From assembly GCA_033297075.1 (NCBI GenBank), contig MU858162.1:1-64000 (forward strand): 64,000 nt of DNA, given 5' to 3'. Shown here piece by piece: positions 23,057-35,482 of the stretch. The notes beneath the pieces are model-generated. The model worked only from the letters and a program-made list of their open reading frames with translations, was not told the DNA's origin and searched no databases. Each line of letters starts with the position of its first letter. The stretch's first letter is position 1. The stretch is from Rhypophila decipiens. Its lineage: Eukaryota; Ascomycota; Sordariomycetes; Sordariales; Naviculisporaceae. Both the position numbers and the translations under genes were made by a program.

Positions 23057-23243
23057 TGCAATTAATTACCAGGTGATATGGACTTGGAAATATGTACCTT
23101 GGGGTCAAGAGACTGGGAATCAAGAGTTTGATATGCAATGTTCTCTTGGTGAATCTGGCTCCGAGTCGGAGCTCCATTGTTCTCAGCCGCACTGCCGGTA
23201 TCCCGCCGTCCTCCGTCCTCCGAATTGGGAATAGGGGCTTGCA
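23057..23243. other. HET promoter region
   Basis: Upstream of the HET gene I see no gene; it leads into a short telomere-like repeat. Confidence 0.35.
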
Positions 23244-23260
23244 CTAACCCTAACCCTAAC
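23244..23260. repeat. Short interstitial telomere-like repeat
   Basis: CTAACCCTAACCCTAAC equals almost three units of the fungal telomere repeat (CCCTAA). It sits between the HET gene and a disrupted gene. Such short tracts can mark healed breaks, or serve as binding sites for telobox factors in promoters. Confidence 0.7.
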
Positions 23261-23407
23261 GAAACCTGTTCTAGGATCTAATTCGAGTTGCTGAATAATC
23301 ACGAAGTTTGTGCACGGCATTCAATCGCCGCGCGCGACAAGACTTTGACGCGTCGGCCCTCGCTTGGCAACTGTAGTGCTTATATCAACACCATACAAGA
23401 CTCCATC

Positions 23408-24760
23408 ATGTCGCAAACGCCCATTGCCGATGCGTTGAGTCGAGCCTCTACGCAAGAACGGGAAGCGCCTCGATGGCTAGCAGCAGCAACCAAGACTAGG
23501 TCGCCGTCATGCCTGCCGACCGACTTTCCCATCATCGACCTCACTCCCAAGCCTGTTGAAGACGGCCCTCCCGACGTGGAGCAAGACGCCGATATGGAGC
23601 TGCAAATCAACCAGGACTGCTGTGATAGGCCCCCTTATAACCTAGATTACACGTATACGTACTTTGAACGCGTCGAAGTGCAACTCCCCCGATGGAGTGC
23701 CCAAAGGGCAACATCAACATTGCACATAAAAGGCGACGCGACGCGCCCTTAGCCTCTCAGTTTTCGCTCATTTCGTCTGCCTTTCCCAATGTTAAACAAC
23801 TGTACATTGAAACCGGCATCTTCGAGGACTGGAACAACGGACGGATTCCCGTCTCGTTCTACATGGCCGCTGGAGCTCCTGGTCATAGGTGACGCCACCG
23901 GGCAGACCATCACGGCTGGTCCAATTGTAAACGGCGAGATTCAACATTTGGTCTTTTACTTGACTTGCAATCTGCGATTTGGACCTCAAACGGATGGATA
24001 TCTTGCAGTAGTAATGGAGGATCTCGATGATATCTCGGAGTGGTTGATCAACAAGCAGACTGGGTTGCTATTCTATGAGACTACCGGGTCGGCTTCGGAG
24101 AGCAAGCTGAGAAAGTTGGAGATCTTGGAAAACGATGCTATTGAGATCTTTGTCCGGTTCACAGTTGCCCATCCCGAGACCATTATGACGGTCCAGGAGT
24201 TGACCATTCGTTCTCTCGATGGCTGCTGTGATATGGGGAGCATGCCTGGTGGGATTCTCGGTGCGGTCTTGCCGCATCTTGAGAGCCTGAGGCATCTGGA
24301 TCTTGGGTTGTGTTACGATGTCTATTTTCCAGTTCTAGAGTCGGAGTTTTGGAAGCCTGAGGACAGGGAGCAGAGAAGCCCGCCGTGGTTGGTTCAGGGG
24401 CTGCCACCCAACCTGGAGACCTTGTACTTTCGAGGGCCGATGGAGATTGCCCACGGCAATGAAGGGAGATGGCTTGTTGAGTGGACTGAAGCGTTTCGCA
24501 ACTCGGACTATCTGCCGAGGTTGAAAAGCGTGGGCTTCTGGTTGGATCAGCCTGGCAAGGATGGAGATGGGCCAGAGAAGGACACCCGGTTTCCCGAAAA
24601 GATTCAAACCGCCAGAATGAAGGTCGAGGAAGTCTTGGGGCCGGTTTTGCGCAAGAGGGGAATCCACTTGGTCGACTGGGACGAGGACGGGGCCTGGAGG
24701 GATCATTGGTTTGACATGTATTGGCCTGAGATGGACGATGTCATGGACCAAGATGAGTGA
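23408..24760 (+). pseudogene. Leucine-rich (F-box/LRR-like) protein with broken frame
   Basis: The open frame starts at ATG 23408 and runs to a stop at 23752. Coding-like sequence then continues in another frame from about 23760 (FSLISSAFPNVKQLYIETG). From about 23865 it changes frame again (WPLELLVIGDATG) and stays open to 24760. The first jump can be explained by an intron (donor GTGCAA near 23675, acceptor CTCTCAG near 23761). The second cannot, because no intron fits between about 23830 and 23870, so a one-base change is likely. The later half has leucine-spaced segments (HLESLRHLDLGL, PNLETLYFRG) like fungal F-box/LRR proteins; no F-box is visible. A sequencing error would make this a normal gene. 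Confidence 0.45.
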
Positions 24761-25853
24761 GCTTTTGAGGCATTTCCGTATTCCCGCTACATCGGATGCG
24801 CACTACCTGTCACTTTTTCAATTCCAATGAAAACACATGCTCGTCATCTCGACCGTGGCTAGGTACATACATGTAAACTGCCCAGTGGTTTGCTTCAACC
24901 TGTCATACGGGAGGTCTTATCTTTCCGCGACAGGAACAAACACATAATACACCGAATCTGGGGTCACATATGCATTTCATCAGATGACAGCAATGAATCA
25001 CTTATCAGGATAGCAGCCAACAAGCGACGGGGTCTTCTACTCGGCTGCCATCGGATGCGACTTTACATGCCGGCATTTGTATTGCTGCTCAACCAACCTT
25101 CCTGATGGGACTTCAACTTGTTTCTGCAGCCAATCACATTGTCGGATGACACACCTTTACCTGGAATCTGGGGATGGCTTCAAGTTTCCTAATCCGGTAC
25201 TAGCTTTACTTGACGATGGCCTCTCATGTGAGATAACGGTTGTCGGAGCAATCACCTCTAAGATTCCATTCCTTGCATGATGCGATGCAGTGACACATGG
25301 GTGAATGAGGTATCGCCAGCTCAGAATTGCTACGCTTCTATCAACATCAACGTTTATCTCGCCATATCATTGACACACACACATCACAACTTTCACAAGA
25401 CCGCACTTCCCTTGCCTTGAACGACTGAACGAAACGAAACCTCGCTGCGAATTTTGATGTTACCCATATTTTTGCTGCGATAATGGCACGTTGCATCTCC
25501 AGTCGATCCTAATGAGCCCACCGAGTCCACTGAGCCCATCGGCCAACCCCTGAATCATCCATGCTGGGATCGGACTTCGCACTGCCCCCAAACACAATGC
25601 GATCCGAGCTGCCCTGCCAATATTACTTAACACTACCATTACAACGCCACTTGAATGCTAGTCTGTTCCCAAAACCACGACACTCGATAATCTGTATCCA
25701 ATAATGCATGCGCGGCTCTTTCCATGGTCAGCATCATCCAGCACGGTGTCACGGCGAGCCGTGATAACACAAGCGATAGTGCCCTATTGAAACTGCTATA
25801 TAACACACAATTCTAAGGCTGGCTTGCAGCTTAGAATTTGGCATCCTTTTTAA
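24761..25853. other. Gene-free stretch
   Basis: Nothing coding is seen. The sequence is unremarkable, apart from the tRNA-like element that follows. Confidence 0.35.
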
Positions 25854-25925
25854 GGAGGTTTGGCCTAGTGGTGTGGTTCTAGATTCCCAAATCGTCACAC
25901 ACGGCGGCTCGAGTCTGAGAATATG
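25854..25925 (+). ncRNA. tRNA-like relic or SINE head with A and B boxes
   Basis: TGGCCTAGTGG at 25861-25871 is a perfect polymerase III A box. GGCTCGAGTCT at 25906-25916 matches the B box with two changes. The 34-base spacing between them is what a tRNA gene has. The 5' end, GGTTTGGCCTAGTGG, resembles a tRNA-Pro. The acceptor stem does not pair, the T stem pairs only in part, and no proper anticodon stem forms. It is therefore a degenerate tRNA or the head of a short interspersed element, not a working tRNA gene. Confidence 0.5.
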
Positions 25926-26660
25926 GGGACGTTTTGACCCAAAGCAGACTTTAGTCTTTATTCGGCCGAAAACAAATTCCTTTCTCGATGCTATGCAGAC
26001 TTTGACTGACCATCAGCGCCCTTATGGACTTTGGTCGAAATCCCGGTAATAAAAGTCAAAGGGACCTACAACCACTAGGTAACCACAGGATGAAACGCCC
26101 CACGCCATGCCATCCCAAGAGTACAGTTCCTGCCTCTCCACCGAAAGGACCCATCAAACCAGGTTCCCGCCCAAGATGGTCCCTCGGGAGGATCATGCGG
26201 CACGGTAACGATCCATACATACGACGGCGTCACTACGCCATACGACACTCATGCATGGACAGAATCGGGCCTAGGGGTAGACTAAGCTTTGTCTTTTTTC
26301 TTGGACCAGCAGGGAATATTGTTCCTTTGGTGTTCTATTCACGGCCAAGCCATGCCAAGTTTGGCAGGCGCCACCAGAGTCCCGAGATGTGTGCATGTTG
26401 TCGCCTGATCCCTTTTATGGGGCCAATAGAGAAACCGTGAGATTGTTAGGCCGAAATTGCCGCTGGCATATCAGACTGAGGCTCACTGCCCTGTCAACCT
26501 TGAGGAATGTCGGGTTCGGGATTCTACCCAGGAACCTGGCTCGTCCTTTGTCATGTAATGGCACTGCGGCTCATCCGAAGTCACTCTTCGTCCCATCATT
26601 CCATTGACTAGGTGAGCCATTGACTGATATCGGCAGGGTCGGCATGTGGGATTTGTCTCT

Positions 26661-26667
26661 TATATAA
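26661..26667 (+). promoter_or_regulatory. TATA box of the GH16 gene
   Basis: TATATAA lies about 120 bases before ATG 26786, followed by a pyrimidine-rich leader. The upstream stretch 25926-26660 shows no gene. Confidence 0.55.
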
Positions 26668-26785
26668 GACATCCATCTCCCCATACCTCAACTGTTGCTT
26701 TTAATCTACTTCAAACACATCGACATTGCTCCTTCTTCGCTGTATAATTACATATCAAATCTTTGGCTTCAATCACTCCTTCACA

Positions 26786-28048
26786 ATGGGTTTCTTTTCC
26801 ACCGCCCTTCTCTCTGCCTTGCTGGCGTCTCCCTCCTTTGCCGCCTATACCCTCCGCCGGAACCACGCCGGCAACAACTTTACCAGTGCTTTCGAGTTCA
26901 GACAGGTAAGGATTGCTTCTCCTATCTAGCAGAGAGAATCTCCAGTAAAACTAACAGCTTTCTTCAGGCCTCCGACTACGAGTTTGGTGATCCCACGAGG
27001 GGCTTCGTCAACTATGTCAACGAAGCCACCGCCCGCTCCAAGGGCCTCGTCAAGGTAGTCAACAACCAGGTCTACCTCGGCGCCGATTTCAGCACCAAAG
27101 TCGCCACCACGGCCCAGGGTCGCGACAGTATCCGTCTAGAAGCCAAGGAGGCCTTTACGAATGGTCTCTTGATTGCCGATATTGCCCACATGCCGGGTAG
27201 TGTCTGCGGTATCTGGCCTGCTTTGTACGTCTTTTCCTCAACAGCATTAAACTAGCACAACATTGCTGACAGATTTTAAAGCTGGACCTTCAACTTTGAC
27301 GAGAATCCGTACGGCGAGATCGACATCATCGAGGGCGTCTCCAATCAAGCCCGCAACGTCGTCTCTTTCCACACCTGCGGCACATGCAGCTTCAGCTTTA
27401 CGGAACAAGAACGCCCCGCGAGCTGTAACCTGGGCAATGAAGCCAACGGGTGTGCTGATGATGATAACGCCAATATGAACTAGTACGTCTCTATCTTTCC
27501 CCATTTTCTCTTGCTCTCATCAGATCAAGTTCCTAACCATGGTTGTTTGCCAAAATATAGCTGGGGATGCGGCGACACAGCGCCGGCCAACTCGTTTGGC
27601 ACGCCGTTCAACAACGTCCAGGGCGGAGTCTACGCTACAGAGATCACCAACACCTTTGTCAAGATCTGGTTTTTCCCGAGGGCGAATATCCCCGCCGACA
27701 TCAAGAACGGGAATCCTAACCCAGCGAATTGGCCTGCGCCGTTTATCAATGCCCAGCAGAGTCAAAAGGGCTGCGATGTCAAGAAGTATTTCAAGAACCA
27801 GAAAGTGGTGAGTCTACTTGACAACATGCTTGCAGCTGTACTGCGTGTGGAAGATTGAATGTACTAATGCCATGCAACAGATCATCAACACTGACTTTTG
27901 CGGAAGCAATATTCCCCAGGAGGACTGGGATCGGGATACCACCTGCAAGGCCAAGGCGGCCACCTGCGCTGCGTATGTGGGTGGTAACCCAGCCGCGTTT
28001 AGCGAGGCGTATTGGTTGTTCAACTCACTCAAGTTGTATCAACAGTAG
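26786..28048 (+). CDS. Secreted GH16 endo-beta-1,3(4)-glucanase-like enzyme
   Basis: Five exons: 26786-26905, 26968-27224, 27282-27482, 27561-27807 and 27881-28048, giving 330 residues. The signal peptide is MGFFSTALLSALLASPSFA. The catalytic motif GEIDIIEG is split from the tryptophan block PAFWTF only by a few residues. Glu138 should be the nucleophile and Glu143 the acid/base. Four or more cysteines in the C-terminal part suggest disulfides. GH16 enzymes of this length cut beta-1,3 or mixed-linked glucans in fungal or plant walls. All splice sites keep the phase and use GT..AG. The gene stands alone, convergent with the membrane-protein gene at 28384. Confidence 0.9.
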
Positions 28049-28383
28049 GACCTAAATTGAGGGAAGGTGAAGGAATGAAGCAGATGCATAGATAGAATAG
28101 AGCCTTTGTCATCATGGTATGTACGATGGAATATGAGGACAAGTTGGTAGTCTCGAATCATGGACGAGTTACTAGTACCAATCTCTGACAACGAAGTGGA
28201 CATGGCATGTTTAATAGGAAGCCATTTAGAACTATGACTGTGAAATGAGGTGAACATGAATAAACCATGCTTGTATATAGACGGCTGTTCTTTCCAGACC
28301 GATGAGTGTGTCTTTTAGCAATCTGCCCAAGTGCCCAACTGATTATTTCCAGACATCAAATATCTGCTGGACCAGTTTAGGAA
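28049..28383. other. Spacer between convergent genes
   Basis: This holds the 3' untranslated regions of the GH16 gene and the membrane-protein gene. Nothing else is visible. Confidence 0.35.
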
Positions 28384-30295
28384 TTAATTCTCCTCCTTGT
28401 TGCTCACTTCCTCAGTCCGCGACGAGACATGCTTCGTGACCGTGACAGCCTCTTCGTCCTGACCTGGTACCTCCCTCAGCGCTGCCATTCGAGGATCGTC
28501 TCGGTGGACTGTGATAGTATCAATCGGTCAGCTTTCCATTCCCTGTGCACAAGAGCGAAGAAGCAAAAAAAGTTCAACTCGACTCACCAACCCAACTACT
28601 CCCCCTCCCCGAGCCACTTCGTCCATGTCGTACAAACTGCGGCCGCGCCCCAGGGAACTTTTCCTCCAGCGTGCGATGCAACACTGTAGCATCAAGCGCG
28701 TTGACTTTGCTCAGCGGACTCCAGGTCAACAGTCCGAGAGCAAGGAGCCAAAAGACCAGGGCCAAGACAGGAATCACGATCAGGGCTTTGATGCTCAGTG
28801 TCGAGATTTCAGAGCTGTAAATAACGAATTGGGCTACGCCGTCTCGGGGATTTCCACTGTCGTCGAGGGCGAGGTTTGATAGGGTTCCGCTACTCTGGTT
28901 TGACGAGGAGGACTGGGGATACAAGGTTAGATCGGTAAGAGTATTGGTGCTCCCTATATATGCTGCCAGGACTAACCGCGAGAGGTCAGAAAAGGCACTG
29001 CTCCCTCCGGCATCAAAGATGTTGCCTAGCGAGGTGGTGCTGCTCAGGAGGTTGGATAACCCGAGTTGCTTTCCAATGTCGACTACTTTTGGATTGCTGA
29101 GATATCGCGACAAGATAAGCTGCATCCCGAGCGAGAGGTCTAGTCCGGGCATGTTTGCCGCGGTGAGGTTTGTAATCGTGGCTTTGGCGCCGTTGTAGGT
29201 CCATTCGTCGAGTTGCCAGCATGAGAGGGCTGGTCGCTTGGGGAGGACGACGTGGTTGGTGTCTGCTAGACCTGCGGCGTCATTGCTGTCTGGTGACGAG
29301 AGGGGAGTGGTCAGGTAAAATGGATCTGTTCCGGCTGTGAAGCTAACACGATCAACCGAGGAGATAAAGGCCGCCCAGGTGCGGTTCCCGGATGGACCAT
29401 CAGGTGGAAAGTCGGGGTTGGTGTAGAGATAGGCTACTGGGGCCGGGCCGTCAAAGATGTTGAGCGCCATGGTTCCGTACGTGTCGTTGTCGCCAAAGAG
29501 GGCATATGTGTCTGTCGTGAAGCCGCCTCCGCCTAGGGAGTCGTCGAGTTCTGAGGACATGAGCCACTTGTATTCGGTTCTGCAAGCCCCGGTTACTGTG
29601 AGGTGCAAGGTCGGGTAATATTGCAGTCCGAGGTCGCTGCCGGATATGCTGTAGTTGTAGGCCATCTCTGTTGCTGGAAAAGACGAAGGAGACGCAGGTG
29701 TGGTTTGAGAAATGGACACTTTGGATAAAATGGCCTTGGAGGCTACCTGAGCGGAACCGACTGCTCTGAGGGCGGCAGGGACGTCGAGAGAAAAGACCTC
29801 GGCCCGGGCGGCGTGGGCGCTGTCCAGGTTGGACGGGGCATAAACGGCCGACGGGTTCACGGGGGCAGCGTGGCCGATGTTGATATAAGGGGGCACAATG
29901 ATGGACAGGACGTTTTGGGCAATCCAGCATAGCAAGACAACAAGTATGGCTGGGTAGATCCACCACTGGCGCCAGTGTTCCTTGCGAGTCTCGGCACTGG
30001 GCTGGATCAGCTCGAGGAACGAGTCGGTCAGGGAGGCGCGCTTGTTCCAGAGCGAAGTAGAGACGATGTGCGGTTTGCTGTCCCGCTTGAGCAGCCAGAA
30101 GAAGGCGATGGCAAAGAGGATGCACCAGAGGTTCATGACGATCGAGGTCACCATGATGGTGTAGGCTGAGAGCAGCTGATCGGCCACAGAGTTGGGCACC
30201 GAGTAAGCATCGCGGGTGCCGCTGTCGATGGGCAGCGAGAAGCGTCGCCAGAGCAGGTAGCTCTCGCGGAGATGGGGCGCTGTAGAGACGACCAT
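28384..30295 (-). CDS. Membrane protein with large glycosylated outer domain, unknown
   Basis: Exons 30295-28588 and 28508-28384 are joined by a 79-base intron (GTGAGT..CACAG), giving 610 residues. Two hydrophobic helices lie near residues 45-70 (SAYTIMVTSIVMNLWCILFAIAFFW) and 112-135. A long region of about 370 residues with several N-glycosylation sequons (NYS, NLT, NQS) follows, then a single helix near 515-540 (ALIVIPVLALVFWLLALGLL). The tail is cytoplasmic and charged. I do not recognise the family; several fungal hypothetical membrane proteins share this layout. The second exon was found by splice signals and gives a plausible acidic tail. No neighbour suggests a pathway. Confidence 0.65.
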
Positions 30296-31534
30296 GTTGA
30301 TGTTGATGATGATGATGAAGATGCTGGGTATGTTCAGGGTCTGGGGATGAGCTTCCTGGCAAGTGTCGAGTCGAGGCCGAGAATGTGCTTATTTGTCTGT
30401 CCGCTCTGGGGACGTCTTAGAGTCGAACCGAGGAGATGGCTATTTCCCTTACACACCATCTTGAGCATATTGGGCCCCAACAAGATGCCTCCTGCTCCTC
30501 CTCCTCCTCGGCCCATTGCCGGCATCGGGTCCCGTCCCCTCCCTCACGAGTTGGCTGTCCAAAATTGTGAGCTGTCCGATTCTGCAGTCTTCCGCGTCTT
30601 TTCATTCGTCTTGTTGATTTCCGGCCGTCCAATCCGGGTGGCGGTCGGCTTCCCTTCTTCATGCAAGTCCATCAGGAGGAGGTTGGTGAGGCTTTGTGAG
30701 CTCGTTTCTTCAACATATCGAGCATTATACCGAAAGAGGGGTAATATGTGGCTTTTGTGATCGACAACCTGGACCCTATTCTGATGTCCAGATTGGGTCG
30801 TGCAGGCCCATCACGTATGTTGTGCGACAGTCGCTTTCGGAGCCCCGTGGATGGTCGGATGGCCAGCTGAAACAGACAGATGCGCCCAGAACGCCGTCAG
30901 CTTTTCTGCTAAACGAGCAAGTCTGAAAGATGGTCATGAGATTTAAATGCTGGCGGTTTGTTGAGAAATGTCCCGAAAACCGTTGCTTACCTGCTTCATG
31001 TTGGAGTCGACGTTGAGGTCCGAATGTCTCAGACATGTCTTGGTGCTTTTCCGGTATCGACACTTTGCGAGTTTTGGTTAGTGTGTCTTTGATGTGCGTC
31101 CACGTAGGTCGGCTGGTCTGGAGACGAGATTGGTTTGGCTCCCGTGGTGTCGACAGGTCCATATCGCGGATTGGATCATGTCGGATGAGGCGTCTGGACA
31201 GCAGACAGCCGACAGCAGCCAGCTGGTGGGTTGCAGATATTCGGCCTGCATTCCGGCAAAGGGTCCTTTTGGTTGGGTACAGCTCGGTGCAGCTCGGTGC
31301 AGCTCGGTGCAGGTATACCATCTGAGCTTCGTGCAGCCATCATCTTGGCTTTCTGCTCATATGGCGGCTTGGTGATGTTCGGCACGACTCGAACTGTTCT
31401 GGCAGTTGATATTGACGGGGAGAGGAGCTGCACGAAAAAGGGTTATATAGAGCGGCCTGAATTCCGTCTTGGGTCATCACCACTGGTCCTCACTACATGT
31501 CAAGTCCCCTCGTTTCTTCATAGACTCGCTCAAG
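30296..31534. other. 1.2 kb spacer with a perfect triplication
   Basis: This lies between the divergent starts of the membrane-protein gene and the fasciclin gene. The block AGCTCGGTGC is repeated three times without a change at 31281-31310. A TATATAG element at 31444-31450 lies about 85 bases before the fasciclin start. No gene is seen. Confidence 0.45.
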
Positions 31535-33323
31535 ATGCGCATCCCCGTTCTGTCCCTTTTCGGCGCTGTGCCTCTCTCGCTGGCCACCGGACCCGGTCCC
31601 GGGGCATGGTACAACAAGAACGACCCAGAGCCTGGTGTGGACCAATACCATCAACATGAACCTCCACATGACTACCCCAAGCCATCCTACACATACTACC
31701 ATCCCAAGCCGAACCACACTGTTCATCCCGAGCCACCACACACCTATCCTGTTCCTTCTGAGCCACCACCGCCACAGTACTATCCCCCTACATCGACTTA
31801 CATCAAACCGCCCCACTATCCGCTCCATACCTCGTCTTACAAGCCACCTCCATATGTTCCTCCTACCCCGAGCTCGATATGTACCACGTCAAGCATTTAC
31901 GTCGCTCCACCTCCTCCTCCTCCTCCTCCTCCTCCTCCTCCTCCTCCTCCTCCTCCTCCTCCGCCCCCTCCACCACCACCACCCCCGCCGCCACCATCAC
32001 CATCACCATCACCATCGCTGCCGCCGCCACCACCACCACCACCACCACCTCCGTCCCCGTCACCTCCTCCTCCTCCGCCGCCGCCTCCTCCGCCCGGGCC
32101 ACCAGCTCTAACTGATGCCCTCAGCCAAGCCGGCTGCTCCAAGTTTCTCTCCCTCATCCAATCCGACCCCGAGACCTGGGCCCTCTACAACTCTCCCACA
32201 GTCCAAACCATCTTTGCCCCAGACGATGCCTCTCTTTCAGATGCAGACCAAAACATTACAACGTCCAAACTGCGAATGATGCTCCGCCTTCGTTCAACGT
32301 TCACTGGCCTGCACAAAAAAAGAGACCTCTCCCCAGCCGACGTCCAACGGGCCGATCTGGCAGCCGATACAGAACAGACCAACATGTCCAAGCTGAGACG
32401 GTTCCCGGGGAGTGTCTCCAAGACCAACGACAAGAGCGCCAATCTGGGCGGTGATGCTCAGGTTGTCGTCTCTGACTCGAGGGCAACCACGGTAGGGCAA
32501 GGGTCCAAGAACGGCGTCAAGATCTCGTCGGGCTTGGGGAACCTGGTCAACATTTTGCTGGCCGACTTTCAGTATGCAAAGGGCTTTATCCAGGTTACTG
32601 ATGGGTTCTTCACAATCCCCCAACGCCTGTCCAAAACAGCGTCATCCACCAACTCAACCACCACATTCGCATCCCTTCTCGCCGCCCAATCTTCATCGTC
32701 AATATCTCGCCGCCAGTCCAACGATAGTACACCCAACAATGATATAGACACCACACCCCGCGTAACAGTCTTTATTCCTTCCAATTCTGCCTTTTCCTCT
32801 TATTCCTCTTCTTCTTCACTTGAAGATACAATAGGAAACCTCTCTCCCACTGAGATGGACAAACTCCTCAACGCCCATGTGGTGATTGCCAACGAGGGCG
32901 AAGAGATAGGATACCTGCCTAATTTACATGATGGCCAGACACTCAAGGCCAAGAGTGGAGGGAACTTGAAAATAAGTGTTACCGCCACGACGACAAGTGA
33001 TGGCTCCATGGATGGGGAGTACTACGTCAATGGGGCCAAGATTATCCAGGCTAATCTAGTGCTCGAGAATGGAGTTGCTCATGTTGTTGAGAAGGTATGT
33101 CTGCTGCCTGATTACCTACTTGAGTCTTTGACTTTTTCTTTTTTTTTTTGTTTGGTTGTTTGCAGCTGTTCTGAGAGAATGGAAATGCTAACACCGCGGG
33201 TCGTAGGTCTTGAGTGCACCGCCGCCGGTTGTTACCAGTGGAGCAATTGCTTGTTGTACATTGGCATCTTGGGCTGCTTCGATGGCTGCGGTGGGTGTGG
33301 CCGCCTTTTTCTCTTTTTGGTGA
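31535..33323 (+). CDS. Secreted or surface fasciclin (FAS1) protein with polyproline arm
   Basis: Exons 31535-33094 and 33207-33323 (branch GCTAAC, acceptor TCGTAG) give 558 residues. A signal peptide (MRIPVLSLFGAVPLSLA) is followed by a Pro/Tyr/His-rich segment. A long polyproline block interrupted by SPSPSP (about residues 125-190) comes next. Two fasciclin-like regions follow: one begins ALTDALSQAGCSKFLSLI and one ends with NAHVVIANEGEEIGYLP..VLENGVAHVVEK. The C-terminal exon encodes a hydrophobic tail (TLASWAASMAAVGVAAFFSF) suited to a GPI anchor or a membrane helix. FAS1 proteins act in adhesion at the cell wall. The repeat arm probably spaces the domains away from the wall. Start 31535 begins the signal peptide. 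Confidence 0.85.
31909..31964. repeat. CCT trinucleotide microsatellite coding for polyproline
   Basis: About 17 units of CTC/CCT lie inside the fasciclin gene, followed by CCACCACC- and CCATCACCATCA-type runs. Length changes in threes would alter the proline arm without breaking the frame. Confidence 0.85.
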
Positions 33324-35482
33324 GTCTGAATGACCGGGTCAGGTCAAATTATTGGTGACGAGGTAATGTCTCATGGTTATGGACGCTCATAGTGAGCTTA
33401 TGGGATCATTTGGCCGTGATGTTAATGGGGGAAGGGGACTATAATGAAGGACTTAATGGGCTATTGCCGGTGGTTAATTAGGTGTGTCTTTGTTTACTTT
33501 GGAATCCGAACAGCTCGGGGGTGAAATTACAAGGAAACAATCCGAGTAGTAATTATAAATTTCTCATGGACTATTAATGCTTATTGACCGGTGCCTCACA
33601 ACGTCCAAAATGCATCTTTCAACTTTTTTTCGGTCCAGGCAAAGAACATGGCCGTCCATCTGCACGTACTGCACGGCTCTAGTATGTCAATAACGTCCCA
33701 AAACACCGACGGAGAATAAAGCCTTCCTGCTGACGGCCAAGAAGGACTACACTTGCCCGACCAGGCTGAAATTTAGTCCAGGCTAAGCTTCATATTTTTA
33801 AAAATTAAACATGGCGTTCAGAGAAACCTTAGTAAATATTTGGTATCGCCTCGTTCCTAATCTCGCTCATAACGTCGAGACGGTTGGCCCCCGAGGAGCG
33901 AGGTACAGGCCGCATACTCCTCAATGGCATTGTTGTTTCCATATCTAACGACCTGGAGCAGACACGGGCTCAGCGTGCAGGTGGGATTATAAGGATTAAT
34001 GGCCGCCATAATGGCGAAAAAACGAGTTGGCAGTGGGCAGCAAGAAGCCCTAGTAACGACAACGACGGGACACCTGACGATGAGTCGGGACAGGGGGGAA
34101 AAAGACGTGGAAGCATCAAGCAAAACATTCTCATATTTATTTCCACTCCTTGGCCCAGATACCAGCTATTCTCAATACTGGCCATAATTGCCATTGTCTA
34201 TCCCCGAACCGGCGATCGCGGCCTTTGGGGGCTTTGAGCTACGTGGTATTCGGCTTAGCGACTCAATAGTAAAGAATTGCCCAGGTGCATTTACGGTCTA
34301 AACCCAGCCGCATCCACTGGAGGCTGAATGTGTTTCTAACGTCATTTTTGATAAACATGTATCACCGGATTACGGAGTCGGTCGAGACGGCGGTTGCGGG
34401 GACGGAACGGACGGCACACATGCAGGTAATCGGACCGGCCCCACAGTGACGGAAGAGCCCCAACGGTTTACGGTGTATCCGTACAAATTACATGACTGAA
34501 AGGGGTCTCATTCCTTCCCGCACATGTGCCGTGCAGTAGGAGTACCACGGTTGTGTTGACACGGCCTCCGTCATCTCAGAGAGATAAGAGGAGGTATAAT
34601 CCGAATCTGGGAGAATGGGATCGGACTCAAAACAGCAATACCGGACATTCTCTGCCCGATTCTGGAAATCGGTGGCACTTTCTGTTATTCAGCGTCCGAC
34701 TGCGCCACAATATGTTGTACATCATTGACCTGACCATTCCCCCACCCCACGAGCAACCTGGAATCCGGAGGACAAGCCAAGTGCTGGTGACGTTGTGCCC
34801 AAAAAGGGAAGCAATTCGACATGTCGCAAAGGATACCGCCAACGTTTGTTAATAACTTAGTTCCGCCAGCTGAACACTGCCAAGACATTACTGATTTTAG
34901 CACTTCTCGATATCATCTGTCTCCTGAATCCGCAGGCTGCAGTAAAATATAGCAATTAATTCGAAACTCCACCAGGACAGCATTAAGCGCCAAGAGGCCG
35001 CCAGCTTTCAGCCCTACGGGGATAGGTCCCCTAACCTATTCACCCGAAAGGCGGCACCGTGGGCACCACTTCTTCAAGACCATATTGGTGGATAGTACGA
35101 CGACTTGACACACACTGGCACAGCCACCACCCATTACCCCATTTGATGAATTGAGAACCAACAGAACATGATGCCCTGATTTGGTGCTCCAAATTGACTG
35201 TGCAGTTGTCGGATTCCGGCAAGCGGGATTGGCTTTGGTTGGGGCTGTGTGCACTTGTTTGTCGGGTCTGGACCAATTTGACACCTTAACTGGGGACCAC
35301 ACTATGCTGAGGAAGGAGAGATAAAACGCAATAGCTCCCAGCTTCCTACTGAGCTCGCATTTCGACCGTTTGTCATTTTTTCGCCCTTCTTCAACAAAGA
35401 AATACCATCACAACCTACCTATCAATTATCCTACATCAAACATCACATCCTCCTCATTGTCCTTTTCCTACACACTACAAAG
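33324..35482. other. 2.2 kb gene-free region
   Basis: I found no coding frame with domain or splice support. The last 200 bases are pyrimidine-rich and form the leader of the LURP-one-like gene. Confidence 0.35.

Noticed and set aside
30296..30760. 162-codon plus frame near 30272-30760
   Set aside because: It begins inside the divergent membrane-protein gene and has no domain or signal; it is the likely promoter of that gene.
31863..32157. Gly-, Glu-, Ser- and Leu-run frames over the fasciclin gene
   Set aside because: They are the other five readings of the CCT microsatellite.
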